64,000 nucleotides of DNA from an uncultured Alistipes sp. (GTDB lineage: Bacteria > Bacteroidota > Bacteroidia > Bacteroidales > Rikenellaceae): contig CALBQR010000019.1 of assembly GCA_937899895.1 (NCBI GenBank), forward strand, positions 1-64,000, in the 5' to 3' direction. The notes below the pieces were generated by a model. That model ran no database searches, was not told the origin of the DNA, and saw only the letters and a program-made list of their open reading frames with translations. Below, piece by piece: positions 8,786 through 16,405 of this stretch. The translations under genes were made by a program, and so were the position numbers. The number at the start of each line of letters is the position of its first letter. The first letter of the stretch is position 1.

Positions 8786-8820
8786 ACGCTTTTCACGAAA
8801 GCGTGATTTTATTCTTTCTA
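8786..8820 (+). terminator. Intrinsic terminator
   Basis: CACGCTTT (8786-8793) pairs with AAAGCGTG (8799-8806) around a 5-base loop, followed by a T-rich tail. It ends the trpS-importer operon. Confidence 0.75.
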
Positions 8821-8841
8821 ATTTAATTATCAGAAGAAAAC

Positions 8842-8867
8842 AACCGCACCCCCGAAAGAGCGCGGTT
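8842..8867 (-). terminator. Intrinsic terminator after prfB
   Basis: On the minus strand AACCGC and GCGGTT (8862-8867 / 8842-8847) form a stem, followed by GTTTTCTT. It lies 30 bp after the prfB stop. Confidence 0.6.
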
Positions 8868-8898
8868 TGATTTTGTGGAATTTGCGAGTGGCAGAGAA

Positions 8899-10011
8899 CT
8901 ACACCTCGCCACCAAACTGCATCAGGAACGACTTGATGAATTGGTCGATCTCGCCGTCCATCACGGCCTCGACATTCGAGGTCTGGCAGCCCGTGCGGTG
9001 ATCCTTAACTCGGCGATCATCAAATACATACGAGCGAATTTGCGAGCCCCACTCGATACGTTTCTTCGTAGCCTCCAACGCCTGCTGCGTCGCCATACGA
9101 CGATCCAACTCGCGCTGATAGAGTTTCGAACGGAGGATGCGCAGAGCATTTTCGCGGTTCTTGGGTTGGTCGCGCGTCTCGGTATTCTCAATCAGGATCT
9201 CCTCCTCGGCACCCGTATCGGGATCTTTGTATAGGTAGCGCAGACGCACACCCGACTCGACCTTATTGACATTCTGACCGCCCGCACCACTACTGCGGAA
9301 GGTATCCCACGAGATGCGGCTCTTCTCGATAGTGATCTCGATCGAATCATCGACCGCAGGCGACACAAAGACCGATGCAAATGTCGTCTGACGTTTGTTG
9401 TTGGCATTGAAGGGCGAGAGGCGCACCATACGGTGAACTCCATTTTCGCTCTTCAAGTAGCCATACGCCATCGGACCGTCGAACTCCAACGTGCACGATT
9501 TGACGCCCACCTCGTCGCCCGCCTGATAGTCTTGGATGCGCACTTTGTAGCCGTGAGCCTCGCCCCAACGGGTGTACATTCGCAGCAACATCGACGCCCA
9601 ATCCAACGCCTCGGTGCCACCCGCACCCGCGTTGATATCCATAATCGCACCCATCTTATCCTCCTCACCTTGAAGCATATTGCGCAATTCGAGCGATTCG
9701 GTTTTTTCGAGGGCATCGGCATAGAGGGCATCGGCTTCGGCCTCGCTCATCACCCCCTCGCGCAGAAAATCGGGCACCAACTCCACGTCGCCAACCACGC
9801 CCGCAAGGGTGTCGAAATCGACAATCCAACTCTTAATCGACGACACTCGACGCAGTTGCTCCTGCGCACGTTCGGGGTCGTCCCAAAAGTTTGGCTCTTG
9901 GGTCTTCTCCTCCTCGTTCGCAAGGTCGATACGACGCTGCTCGATGTTCAAACATCGAGCGAGCGTCGATAATCGCTCCACAAGTTCGCGTATCTGTTCG
10001 TCGCTAACCAT
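8899..10011 (-). CDS. prfB: Peptide chain release factor 2
   Basis: Recognises UGA/UAA stop codons and triggers peptide release on the ribosome. This 370-residue protein has the RF2 stop-recognition tripeptide SPF (199-201) and the catalytic GGQ (244-246) in SGAGGQNVNKVESG. The N-terminus is in one continuous frame through ARCLNIEQRR, the region where many prfB genes need a programmed +1 frameshift, so no frameshift is required here. It is the last gene of cysS - small membrane peptide - prfB, starting 5 bp after the peptide's stop. Confidence 0.96.
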   Translation of the reverse strand: MVSDEQIRELVERLSTLARCLNIEQRRIDLANEEEKTQEPNFWDDPERAQEQLRRVSSIKSWIVDFDTLAGVVGDVELVPDFLREGVMSEAEADALYADALEKTESLELRNMLQGEEDKMGAIMDINAGAGGTEALDWASMLLRMYTRWGEAHGYKVRIQDYQAGDEVGVKSCTLEFDGPMAYGYLKSENGVHRMVRLSPFNANNKRQTTFASVFVSPAVDDSIEITIEKSRISWDTFRSSGAGGQNVNKVESGVRLRYLYKDPDTGAEEEILIENTETRDQPKNRENALRILRSKLYQRELDRRMATQQALEATKKRIEWGSQIRSYVFDDRRVKDHRTGCQTSNVEAVMDGEIDQFIKSFLMQFGGEV

Positions 10012-10016
10012 TTGAT

Positions 10017-10184
10017 TTACTTTTCGTTATCCTGCTTGCGGTTGTAGGCGTCGTATGCTACACCCAGAGCAACACCAAGACTCAAACCAAGTGCGAGATT
10101 ATCGCTCAAAAGGCCAAATACTAAACCCAACGATAATCCGAGCGCGATACCCGTACCTTCGGTCTGTCTCTTGTTCTTGCTCAT
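10017..10184 (-). CDS. 55-residue glycine-rich membrane peptide
   Basis: Short frame between cysS and prfB, read from an ATG at 10184 to a TAA at 10017-10019. After a basic N-terminus (MSKNKRQTEG) come two short hydrophobic stretches rich in regularly spaced Gly and Ala (LGLSLGLVFGLL about 15-26 and LALGLSLGVALGVAY about 30-44), then a charged tail. This resembles glycine-zipper membrane peptides. The gaps to cysS (29 bp) and prfB (5 bp) and the codon use support a real gene in the same operon. No function can be assigned. Confidence 0.7.
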   Translation of the reverse strand: MSKNKRQTEGTGIALGLSLGLVFGLLSDNLALGLSLGVALGVAYDAYNRKQDNEK

Positions 10185-10213
10185 TGTATTTGAAATTTAT
10201 GGTCTATTCCTCG

Positions 10214-11686
10214 TTACTCGATCTCCCAATCGTAGCCGTCTTTGCGATCCTTGACGCGGATACCGATCTCGGTCAGGCGGTTGCGAATCTGATCCGACAG
10301 AGCCCAATTCTTCTCGGCCTTGGCCTGCTGACGCATTTCGAGCAACATCTCAACCAGCGGCGAAACCATATCGTTACCCGACGCACCTGCCGACTTCTCG
10401 TCGCGCAGACCCAAGATATCGAATACGTAACGCTTGACGATCTCGCGCAGACGCTCCAAATCCTCGGCCGAGATAGTCTGCTGACCCTCTGCCAATTGGT
10501 TGATCGTGCGCACCCAATCGAACAGCGCCGAGATAACCATCGGTGAGTTCAGATCGTCGGCCATAGCCTCTGCACAACGACGCTCCAAATCGCTCGGATC
10601 GACGGTCGATGCAGCCGACGGCTTCACCTTCGAGAGTGTCTCGACGGCCTTCATCAGACGATCCATACCCTTCTCGGCGGCCTTCAAAGCCTCGTTCGAG
10701 AAGTCGAGTGTCGAACGGTACTGTGCCTGCAAGATGAAGAAACGGATCGTCATCGGCGAGTAGGCCTGTTCGAGCAGTTTGTGGTTGCCCGTAAAGAGCT
10801 CCTCCAAGGTGATGAAGTTGCCCAGCGACTTGCCCATCTTCTGGCCGTTGATCGTAATCATATTGTTATGCACCCAATAGCGAGCCGAGTCGTGGCCGCA
10901 CGCTGCGGTCGATTGCGCGATCTCGCACTCGTGGTGGGGGAACATCAGGTCCATACCACCGCCGTGAATATCGAACTGCTCACCTAAATACTTGGCACTC
11001 ATTGCCGAGCACTCCATATGCCAACCGGGGAAACCATCGCTCCACGGCGAGGGCCAACGCATAATATGTTCGGGCGACGCCTTCTTCCACAGGGCGAAAT
11101 CGAACGAGTTGCGCTTGTCGCTCTGACCGTCAAGCTCGCGGGTGTTGGCCTTGATGTCGTCGAGATTGCGACCCGACAGCTTGCCGTAGTTGTATTTGGC
11201 GTTGTAAGCCTCGACGTCGAAATAGACCGAGCCATTGCTGATGTAGGCCAGACCCTTGTCGAGAATCTTCTTCACATACTCGATCTGCTCGATGATATGA
11301 CCCGAAGCGTGGGGCTCGATCGAGGGGGGCAGTACGCCCAACTCGCGCATTGCGTCGTGATAGCGATCGGTGTAATATTGAGCCACTTCCATCGGTTCGA
11401 GCTGCTCCAAACGAGCCTTCTTCGAGATCTTATCCTCGCCCTCGTCTGCGTCGTGTTCGAGGTGGCCTACGTCGGTAATATTACGCACGTAGCGCACCTT
11501 GTAGCCCTCCGATTTGAGGTAGCGGAACAGCAGGTCGAAGGTGATTGCGGGGCGGGCGTGGCCCAAATGTGGGTCGCCATATACGGTGGGGCCACAGACG
11601 TACAACCCTACAAATGGTGGGTTGTAGGGTGTGAACTCCTCTTTCTTGCGCGAAAGAGTGTTGTAAAGCATCAATTTAGCTTTCAT
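10214..11686 (-). CDS. cysS: Cysteinyl-tRNA synthetase
   Basis: Charges tRNA-Cys. From the ATG at 11686 the protein has 490 residues and begins with the conserved LMLYNTLSRKKEEF. A longer frame to 11758 adds a non-conserved leader and runs through the likely promoter, so the internal start is preferred. It has zinc ligand Cys31 in YVCGPTVYG, HIGH motif HLGH (40-43), the HGGGMDLMFPHHECE zinc-site region and KMSKS motif KMGKS (283-287). First gene of the cysS - membrane peptide - prfB unit. Confidence 0.96.
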   Translation of the reverse strand: MKAKLMLYNTLSRKKEEFTPYNPPFVGLYVCGPTVYGDPHLGHARPAITFDLLFRYLKSEGYKVRYVRNITDVGHLEHDADEGEDKISKKARLEQLEPMEVAQYYTDRYHDAMRELGVLPPSIEPHASGHIIEQIEYVKKILDKGLAYISNGSVYFDVEAYNAKYNYGKLSGRNLDDIKANTRELDGQSDKRNSFDFALWKKASPEHIMRWPSPWSDGFPGWHMECSAMSAKYLGEQFDIHGGGMDLMFPHHECEIAQSTAACGHDSARYWVHNNMITINGQKMGKSLGNFITLEELFTGNHKLLEQAYSPMTIRFFILQAQYRSTLDFSNEALKAAEKGMDRLMKAVETLSKVKPSAASTVDPSDLERRCAEAMADDLNSPMVISALFDWVRTINQLAEGQQTISAEDLERLREIVKRYVFDILGLRDEKSAGASGNDMVSPLVEMLLEMRQQAKAEKNWALSDQIRNRLTEIGIRVKDRKDGYDWEIE

Positions 11687-11728
11687 AACACTTTGTTGTT
11701 TTTTGTGATAACATTGATATTTAACCCA

Positions 11729-11759
11729 TAAAAGTACACATTTCAGCCGAAAAAACAAA
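11729..11759 (-). promoter_or_regulatory. Bacteroidota promoter for cysS
   Basis: On the minus strand TTTG (11756-11759) is followed 19 bp later by TACTTTTA (11729-11736), one mismatch from TAnnTTTG. It lies 42 bp before the chosen cysS start and supports that start. Confidence 0.6.
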
Positions 11760-11786
11760 ATCCCGCACCGTGAAGCGCGAGATTTT
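11757..11786 (-). terminator. Intrinsic terminator after the TlpA-like gene
   Basis: A 10-bp stem (11757-11766 with 11777-11786) is followed on the minus strand by TTGTTTTTT, 28 bp after the stop at 11815. Confidence 0.75.
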
Positions 11787-11814
11787 GCCTATTTTTTCGT
11801 TTTTGGAGGTTGTG

Positions 11815-13092
11815 TTACTCGGTTTTCGTTACGCCCAGATGTTTTTCAACCTCGGCCGTAAGTTCCTCAATTGTTGGGTCGAAGGCCAAAATCTCGCCCT
11901 CCGCGTTGAACAGAATACGACGACCTGCGCCATTGATGCAACCATATTGCGACCAGAGATTTGCGCGATCGTCAAGCTCGACCAACTGCGGCCACGTGTA
12001 ACCATCTTTGCGGATTGCGGACTCCATTGCTTCGGTCGATTCCGACTCGCGCGCTACGCCAATGACCATAAAACCGCGACTCTTATATTGATCATACAGG
12101 GGGATCATCTCCATCGACGCGCGGCGGCAAGGACCGCACCACGACGCCCACAGATCGAGCATCACGATTTTCGCCCCCTCGACCATCTCCGAGAGGCGGT
12201 GCATCTGTCCATCGAGGTCGGGAGCCTCGAAATCGACGTAATGGTTACCCACTTGCAGGCTCAGTCCGTCGATCTGACGGCGACAGAATTGACTCATCGG
12301 ATTCTCAGGCATCTCGATTGCATAAACCTGCTCAAAGACGTCGATAAACTCCTGATCCGGCAGACGATAGATCATCTGACGCGCCAACAACGCCAGACGA
12401 GCAACCGACGGCGTACCCTCCAAAATCGAGAGCTGTGCCGCCTTATATTCGGCCTTGTCGCGCTCGCGCAGAGCGATTGCTTCGGGGGTGTATTTCTCCT
12501 CGTCGGTCATCGCCTGCAACTGCTCGATCAGAGCTGTGCGCTCTGGGGTGCTCTCCTTGATCGCCTCGATACGGGCAATCAATGCGTCGTACTCTTTGGT
12601 GTTGTAACGGTTCTCATCGTATAGTTTGTCATACTCCTTCTGAACCTGCGCCTGCAAAGCTCGCAGTTGAAGCTTATATGATTGATACTCAGCTGTTGCG
12701 CCCGTACCTTCGATCTTCGTTTTCAGGAATTCATCTTCGGGATAGAGATCAAATTTCACGGTGCAATTGTCGGCCATAAAGTCGATTGCGCGCCACGCTC
12801 CATTCGCCAACTCGTCGGCAAACACCAACTCGCAATATTGCGGTTCGTCGATATAGAGATCGCACGAGAACTCGCCACCGCGAATGTCGATTATGGTGTG
12901 AGGTCGCGACGACTGCGCCACCATTCCGTCGATTCCGACAAATAACAACAACTCGTCAGATTGTGGGCGGTTATGTACCTTGCCCTCGATATGGCAATGT
13001 ACAGCCGCATCGGTATCCTGTTCGGCGGCAGGCTGGTTACCTGCGCAGGCTGCAACGAGCAATGAGCAGAGAATCATTGTAATACGTTTCAT
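11815..13092 (-). CDS. TlpA-like thioredoxin-fold lipoprotein
   Basis: 425-residue lipoprotein with lipobox VAAC (Cys16). The start at 13092 is chosen because it directly precedes the signal peptide and lies 28 bp below a good promoter. The N-terminal half (about 25-270) is a beta-sandwich plus charged helical region like DUF4369-type thioredoxin partners. The C-terminal third is a thioredoxin/AhpC-TSA domain with LWASWCGPCRRAS, giving the active site WCGPC. Expected role is periplasmic thiol-disulfide reduction; the substrate is unknown. Monocistronic, with its own promoter and terminator. Confidence 0.88.
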   Translation of the reverse strand: MKRITMILCSLLVAACAGNQPAAEQDTDAAVHCHIEGKVHNRPQSDELLLFVGIDGMVAQSSRPHTIIDIRGGEFSCDLYIDEPQYCELVFADELANGAWRAIDFMADNCTVKFDLYPEDEFLKTKIEGTGATAEYQSYKLQLRALQAQVQKEYDKLYDENRYNTKEYDALIARIEAIKESTPERTALIEQLQAMTDEEKYTPEAIALRERDKAEYKAAQLSILEGTPSVARLALLARQMIYRLPDQEFIDVFEQVYAIEMPENPMSQFCRRQIDGLSLQVGNHYVDFEAPDLDGQMHRLSEMVEGAKIVMLDLWASWCGPCRRASMEMIPLYDQYKSRGFMVIGVARESESTEAMESAIRKDGYTWPQLVELDDRANLWSQYGCINGAGRRILFNAEGEILAFDPTIEELTAEVEKHLGVTKTE

Positions 13093-13119
13093 AGTTGAAT
13101 GACAATTTGTTACTGATTG

Positions 13120-13150
13120 CAAAATTACAGATTATAATTTGGATTTCAAA
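13120..13150 (-). promoter_or_regulatory. Bacteroidota promoter for the TlpA-like gene
   Basis: On the minus strand TTTG (13147-13150), a 19-bp spacer and TAATTTTG (13120-13127) give a full match to the Bacteroidota promoter, 28 bp before the start codon. Confidence 0.75.
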
Positions 13151-13177
13151 ATTATTGCCATTAGACACCGAAACAAT

Positions 13178-13207
13178 AAAGTCGCACTCCTCGCGGGGTG
13201 CGACTTT
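13178..13207 (-). terminator. Intrinsic terminator after the first FKBP gene
   Basis: AAAGTCGCAC (13178-13187) pairs with GTGCGACTTT (13198-13207). T-rich sequence follows on both strands, so it may act in both directions. Confidence 0.75.
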
Positions 13208-13231
13208 TTTTGTCGATAGGTCTTGTGGAGC

Positions 13232-14194
13232 TTACTCCTCAACAACCTCGGCAGCATCCTCTGCTGCAACCTCCTCGGCCATATCTGCGCTGGTCTTAAC
13301 TTCCAACACCTCAACCTCGAAGTAGAGAGCTGCATTGGGACCGATCTCAGGGCTCATAGCGCGCTCGCCGTAAGCCATACTGGGGTGCAACCACATCTTA
13401 ACCTTGCCACCCTTACCTACGAGCATAACGCCCTCGCTCCAACCGGGGATAACCGAGTTGAGGGGGAACTCTGCGGGCTCGCCACGATCGTACGACGAAT
13501 CGAACTGCTCGCCACGGATGTTCAGACCCTTGTAATGAACGGTTACGATATCAGTGGGCTTGGTTGCGCGAACCTCTGCATCGCCCTCATCAACGATCTG
13601 ATAGAGCAGACCGCTCTCGGTCTTGGTCCAATTCTTATCCTTCTCGATCTTTGCGAGGAAATCCTCCGACTCTTTGAGGAATGCCTTGGGAGCCTCTACC
13701 ATAAACCAGTTCTGCATCAGCGAGATAGTGGTGCGCTCTGCCTCCTGACCCTCACCGAACAAGCTCTTGTCGGCAGCGATGTCAGCGAATGCCTGCTTGA
13801 TCCACTTGGTCTGTGCGGGAACGCGAGCTGCATCCAGACCATTACCCTGCGATACGCCCATAGCGTACGAAATCTGGTTGCGGTGCGAGTCCGAGTTGAA
13901 AGCTACGCTGTCGCGGGGCGACATAAAGTAGGTCTGCAACATCTGGTCAGCCTCCTCTGCGGTCATCGAGTTCTTGCCACGAGCAACATCTTCGATACCC
14001 TTGCCGATCTCATCAAAGTTCAGATCGATACCACCCAAATTGTACTTAATCATATATGCGATGTTCGAGCCCAACGCATACGACAGCGAATCAACCTCGC
14101 TATCTCCGCCAACGATAATCGTCGAATCGTTCGACGAGCACGATACCATCAGCATTGCAGCTGAGGTGGCGATAATAACCAAAATCTTTTTCAT
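13232..14194 (-). CDS. FKBP-type peptidyl-prolyl isomerase, lipoprotein
   Basis: 320-residue lipoprotein (lipobox MVSC, Cys19). Residues about 25-200 form the helical FKBP N-terminal dimerisation region. The FKBP catalytic domain (about 205-305) has VTVHYKGLNIRGEQFDSSY, VIPGWSEGVMLVGKGGK and YGERAMSPEIGPNAALYFEV. The C-terminus is Ala/Glu-rich and acidic. Role: proline isomerisation of proteins in the periplasm or at the outer membrane. A shorter FKBP lipoprotein gene lies directly upstream, with 114 bp and a separate TACATTTG box between them, so the pair looks like a tandem duplication that has diverged. Confidence 0.92.
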   Translation of the reverse strand: MKKILVIIATSAAMLMVSCSSNDSTIIVGGDSEVDSLSYALGSNIAYMIKYNLGGIDLNFDEIGKGIEDVARGKNSMTAEEADQMLQTYFMSPRDSVAFNSDSHRNQISYAMGVSQGNGLDAARVPAQTKWIKQAFADIAADKSLFGEGQEAERTTISLMQNWFMVEAPKAFLKESEDFLAKIEKDKNWTKTESGLLYQIVDEGDAEVRATKPTDIVTVHYKGLNIRGEQFDSSYDRGEPAEFPLNSVIPGWSEGVMLVGKGGKVKMWLHPSMAYGERAMSPEIGPNAALYFEVEVLEVKTSADMAEEVAAEDAAEVVEE

Positions 14195-14235
14195 ATTGTC
14201 TTTGTGTTTAATTAGTTTCGTCTGTTTTGAGGGGA

Positions 14236-14243
14236 CAAATGTA
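14236..14243 (-). promoter_or_regulatory. Bacteroidota -7 box TACATTTG for the 320-residue FKBP gene
   Basis: TACATTTG on the minus strand, 42 bp before the start at 14194. No clear TTTG at -33. Confidence 0.5.
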
Positions 14244-14308
14244 GTGTTTTTTTGTGAGAATGAACCACTTTTGAGTGATAACTTAACGTTTTTTACGTGA
14301 AATTATTG

Positions 14309-14995
14309 CTACTCCTCCTCTTTTGCGGGGATAACCTCGACAACTTCAACCTCGAAGCAGAGAGCCTCGTTCGCGCCGATCTTGCGGTTGCCGGTCGAGC
14401 CGTAGCCCAAAGTGGCGGGCATCCAGAGCTTGATTTTGCCGCCCTGACCTACCAGCTGAACGCCCTCGCTCAAACCCTTAACGATCTGATTCAGAGCGAA
14501 AGTCTCGGCCTTGTTGTCGTCGTATGTAGTCTCAAATTCGCGACCCTCTTTGGTCGTTGCGCGGTAGAGGATACGTACTTGATCGGCGGGTTTGCTGGCG
14601 CGAATGGTATCGCCCTGCTCCTCAATCAGATAGAGCAGACCGCTGTCGCTACGCTTTATGGCCGAATTCTCGCGCTCCACGCGGGTAAGGAATGCTTCCG
14701 ACTCGGCTTTGGTGCGGCGCGGCTTGATGATGTTGTAGTATTGGCGGTAGAAGGCACCGGCCTCCTCCATATCCATCTGCAATGTGCCGTTGTAGGTGTC
14801 GCGGATTGCAGCGCAAAGCATCTCGACATTGAGTGTCGAATCGGTGTTGTATTTTAGGTTATAACCTACGTTCATACCGATTACATAGGCCAACGAATCG
14901 GCCTCGTTTTTGAGGGTTTGGCCGCCATTCGATGAGTTGCAGGCCGTCATCGAGAGGAGTGCGATGAGTGCCACTAGGATCGAAAAATTCTTCAT
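14309..14995 (-). CDS. FKBP-type peptidyl-prolyl isomerase, short lipoprotein
   Basis: 228-residue lipoprotein (lipobox MTAC, Cys19) with a short helical N-terminal region and a FKBP domain (about 120-222) containing VRILYRATTKEGREFETTY, IVKGLSEGVQLVGQGGK and LGYGSTGNRKIGANEALCFEV. Some FKBP pocket positions differ from the longer paralogue next door. It starts 17 bp after the stop of the agmatinase-family gene, so the two are probably co-transcribed. Confidence 0.88.
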   Translation of the reverse strand: MKNFSILVALIALLSMTACNSSNGGQTLKNEADSLAYVIGMNVGYNLKYNTDSTLNVEMLCAAIRDTYNGTLQMDMEEAGAFYRQYYNIIKPRRTKAESEAFLTRVERENSAIKRSDSGLLYLIEEQGDTIRASKPADQVRILYRATTKEGREFETTYDDNKAETFALNQIVKGLSEGVQLVGQGGKIKLWMPATLGYGSTGNRKIGANEALCFEVEVVEVIPAKEEE

Positions 14996-15012
14996 ATATT
15001 ATTCAGTTTTAA

Positions 15013-16059
15013 TTATTTGTCAATTTGTGAGGAGAGGGTAGCGCAGCACAACTTGTAGAGCATACGCGCTCCGACCATCTCGTCGATGCAACCGATCTTC
15101 GAGGGGGCAACTTCGACCAGATCGAAGCCGATGATGCGGCGGCCGCTCTCGACCACACGCGAGATCAGGTATGCCGCCTCGTTAAAGGTCAGTCCACCGA
15201 CAACGGGAGTGCCTGTCGTCGGGCAGTATTGCACTTCGAGGGCATCGATATCGAAACTGATATAGACCTCTGCGGGCAGCTGTTCAACGATCTGCGTGCA
15301 AAGCTCGGCCCACGTCTTACCTTCGTAGCGGGCGCGACTTAATGTGCGGTCGGTGAAGCTGACGATACGCTTCTCGTTATCGGCCAGCTCCTGCTCGGCA
15401 TCGCAGAAATCGCGCACTCCGACCTGCACCAGACGCTCCATCTGGGGCACATCGCGCAGCAAGTTGTACATAATCGAGGCGTGCGAATACTCGAAGCCCT
15501 CGTAAGCCTCGCGCAGGTCGCGGTGAGCGTCGAAATGCAACACGCCGAAGCTTTCATATCGCTCGGCTACGGCACGTACTGCGCCATAGGGGGTGGAGTG
15601 GTCGCCACCAACCAGACCGACGATCTTACCGCTGTCGATCAGCTGTTTAGCCTTGTTATATATGGTCGCGTTCATCTCCTTGCACGCCTTGTTGATTCGG
15701 GCCAACTGCGGAGCAATGCTCTCAACCGTGCAACCCTCTTCGAGTGCATCAATCACCTTTTTCGACTCGGCGCGCCATTGCTGGCTCTGTTGGAGCATCT
15801 GCTCATCTGCATCGAGCGCAGCGATACCATTGCGCCACGCGTTGTGATAATCGGCATCGTAGAGGTCGAGCTGTGTCGAAGCCTCGCGGATACTTTGAGG
15901 GCCATTGGCTGTGCCGTCGCCATACGAAACGGTAACATCCCAGGGAGCCTCAATCAGCACCAAGTCAGCCTCTTCGCAGGTGAAAGGCAGACCATAGTAG
16001 TTGCCATTTGCTACACCTACGCCGTTAGGATCGAACTGCTTATCCATTATTTCGGTCAT
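15013..16059 (-). CDS. Agmatinase/arginase-family (ureohydrolase) enzyme
   Basis: 348-residue cytoplasmic enzyme with the three manganese-binding motifs of ureohydrolases: VGGDHSTPYG, HFDAHRDLR and SFDIDALE. It would hydrolyse a guanidino compound (agmatine, arginine, or formimidoylglutamate) to release urea or formamide. The extended N-terminus of ~120 residues fits the Bacteroidota agmatinase-like subgroup, so agmatine is only the default guess. If urea is released, it could feed the urease encoded 20 kb away. A TATCTTTG box lies 21 bp upstream. The FKBP gene follows after 17 bp. Confidence 0.88.
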   Translation of the reverse strand: MTEIMDKQFDPNGVGVANGNYYGLPFTCEEADLVLIEAPWDVTVSYGDGTANGPQSIREASTQLDLYDADYHNAWRNGIAALDADEQMLQQSQQWRAESKKVIDALEEGCTVESIAPQLARINKACKEMNATIYNKAKQLIDSGKIVGLVGGDHSTPYGAVRAVAERYESFGVLHFDAHRDLREAYEGFEYSHASIMYNLLRDVPQMERLVQVGVRDFCDAEQELADNEKRIVSFTDRTLSRARYEGKTWAELCTQIVEQLPAEVYISFDIDALEVQYCPTTGTPVVGGLTFNEAAYLISRVVESGRRIIGFDLVEVAPSKIGCIDEMVGARMLYKLCCATLSSQIDK

Positions 16060-16079
16060 TTACATCGATTTATAACGTA

Positions 16080-16087
16080 CAAAGATA
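16080..16087 (-). promoter_or_regulatory. Bacteroidota -7 box TATCTTTG for the agmatinase-family gene
   Basis: TATCTTTG on the minus strand, 21 bp before the start codon at 16059. Confidence 0.5.
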
Positions 16088-16139
16088 CTAATTTTTTGGT
16101 ATTGCCCGACCGAAAATCGGGCGATGTAAATTTTTTTGT

Positions 16140-16270
16140 TGTTCGAGCGCAATATTTGCCTGCTCACGTGCGTTATATATGCAATCCGTCGCGAAAGCGC
16201 GGTAGAGGATTTTTCATAATCAATAGATTAAAGTTGGGGCCTGGCCGAAGTGATTCGGTCAGGTTTTTTT
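16140..16270 (+). ncRNA. Candidate structured small RNA with its own terminator
   Basis: In the 346-bp gap 16060-16405, between two minus-strand genes, the plus strand carries three successive hairpins. The first is 16145-16165 (GAGC/GCTC plus GCAA/TTGC, 3-base loop). The second is 16183-16211 (AATCC/GGATT outside, CCG/CGG and CGC/GCG inside, with a GAAA tetraloop). The third is a 10-bp stem at 16240-16263 followed by TTTTTTT, a classic intrinsic terminator that works only on the plus strand. No plus-strand gene precedes it. No matching known RNA family is recognised, and no clear plus-strand promoter box is seen. Confidence 0.45.
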
Positions 16271-16345
16271 GTGGGCCTATGCTCCGCAGTATCTGCCTTT
16301 TGGGAGGCCGCATTTTACACCGATCTCGGTAATGGCAACAAAACA

Positions 16346-16379
16346 AAAAGAGCCGTCCCGCGCGAGGACAGCTCTCTTT
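16346..16379 (-). terminator. Intrinsic terminator after the DUF2723 gene
   Basis: AAAGAGC...GCTCTTT-type stem with an inner GTCC/GGAC stem. On the minus strand it is followed by TTTTTGTTTTG, 27 bp after the stop at 16406. Confidence 0.7.
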
Positions 16380-16405
16380 GTTTCTCAATCGTTGATTGTT
16401 GCAAA

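Noticed and set aside
9950..10011. Programmed +1 frameshift at the start of prfB
   Set aside because: The N-terminal region reads in one frame through the usual shift site with no in-frame TGA, so none is needed.
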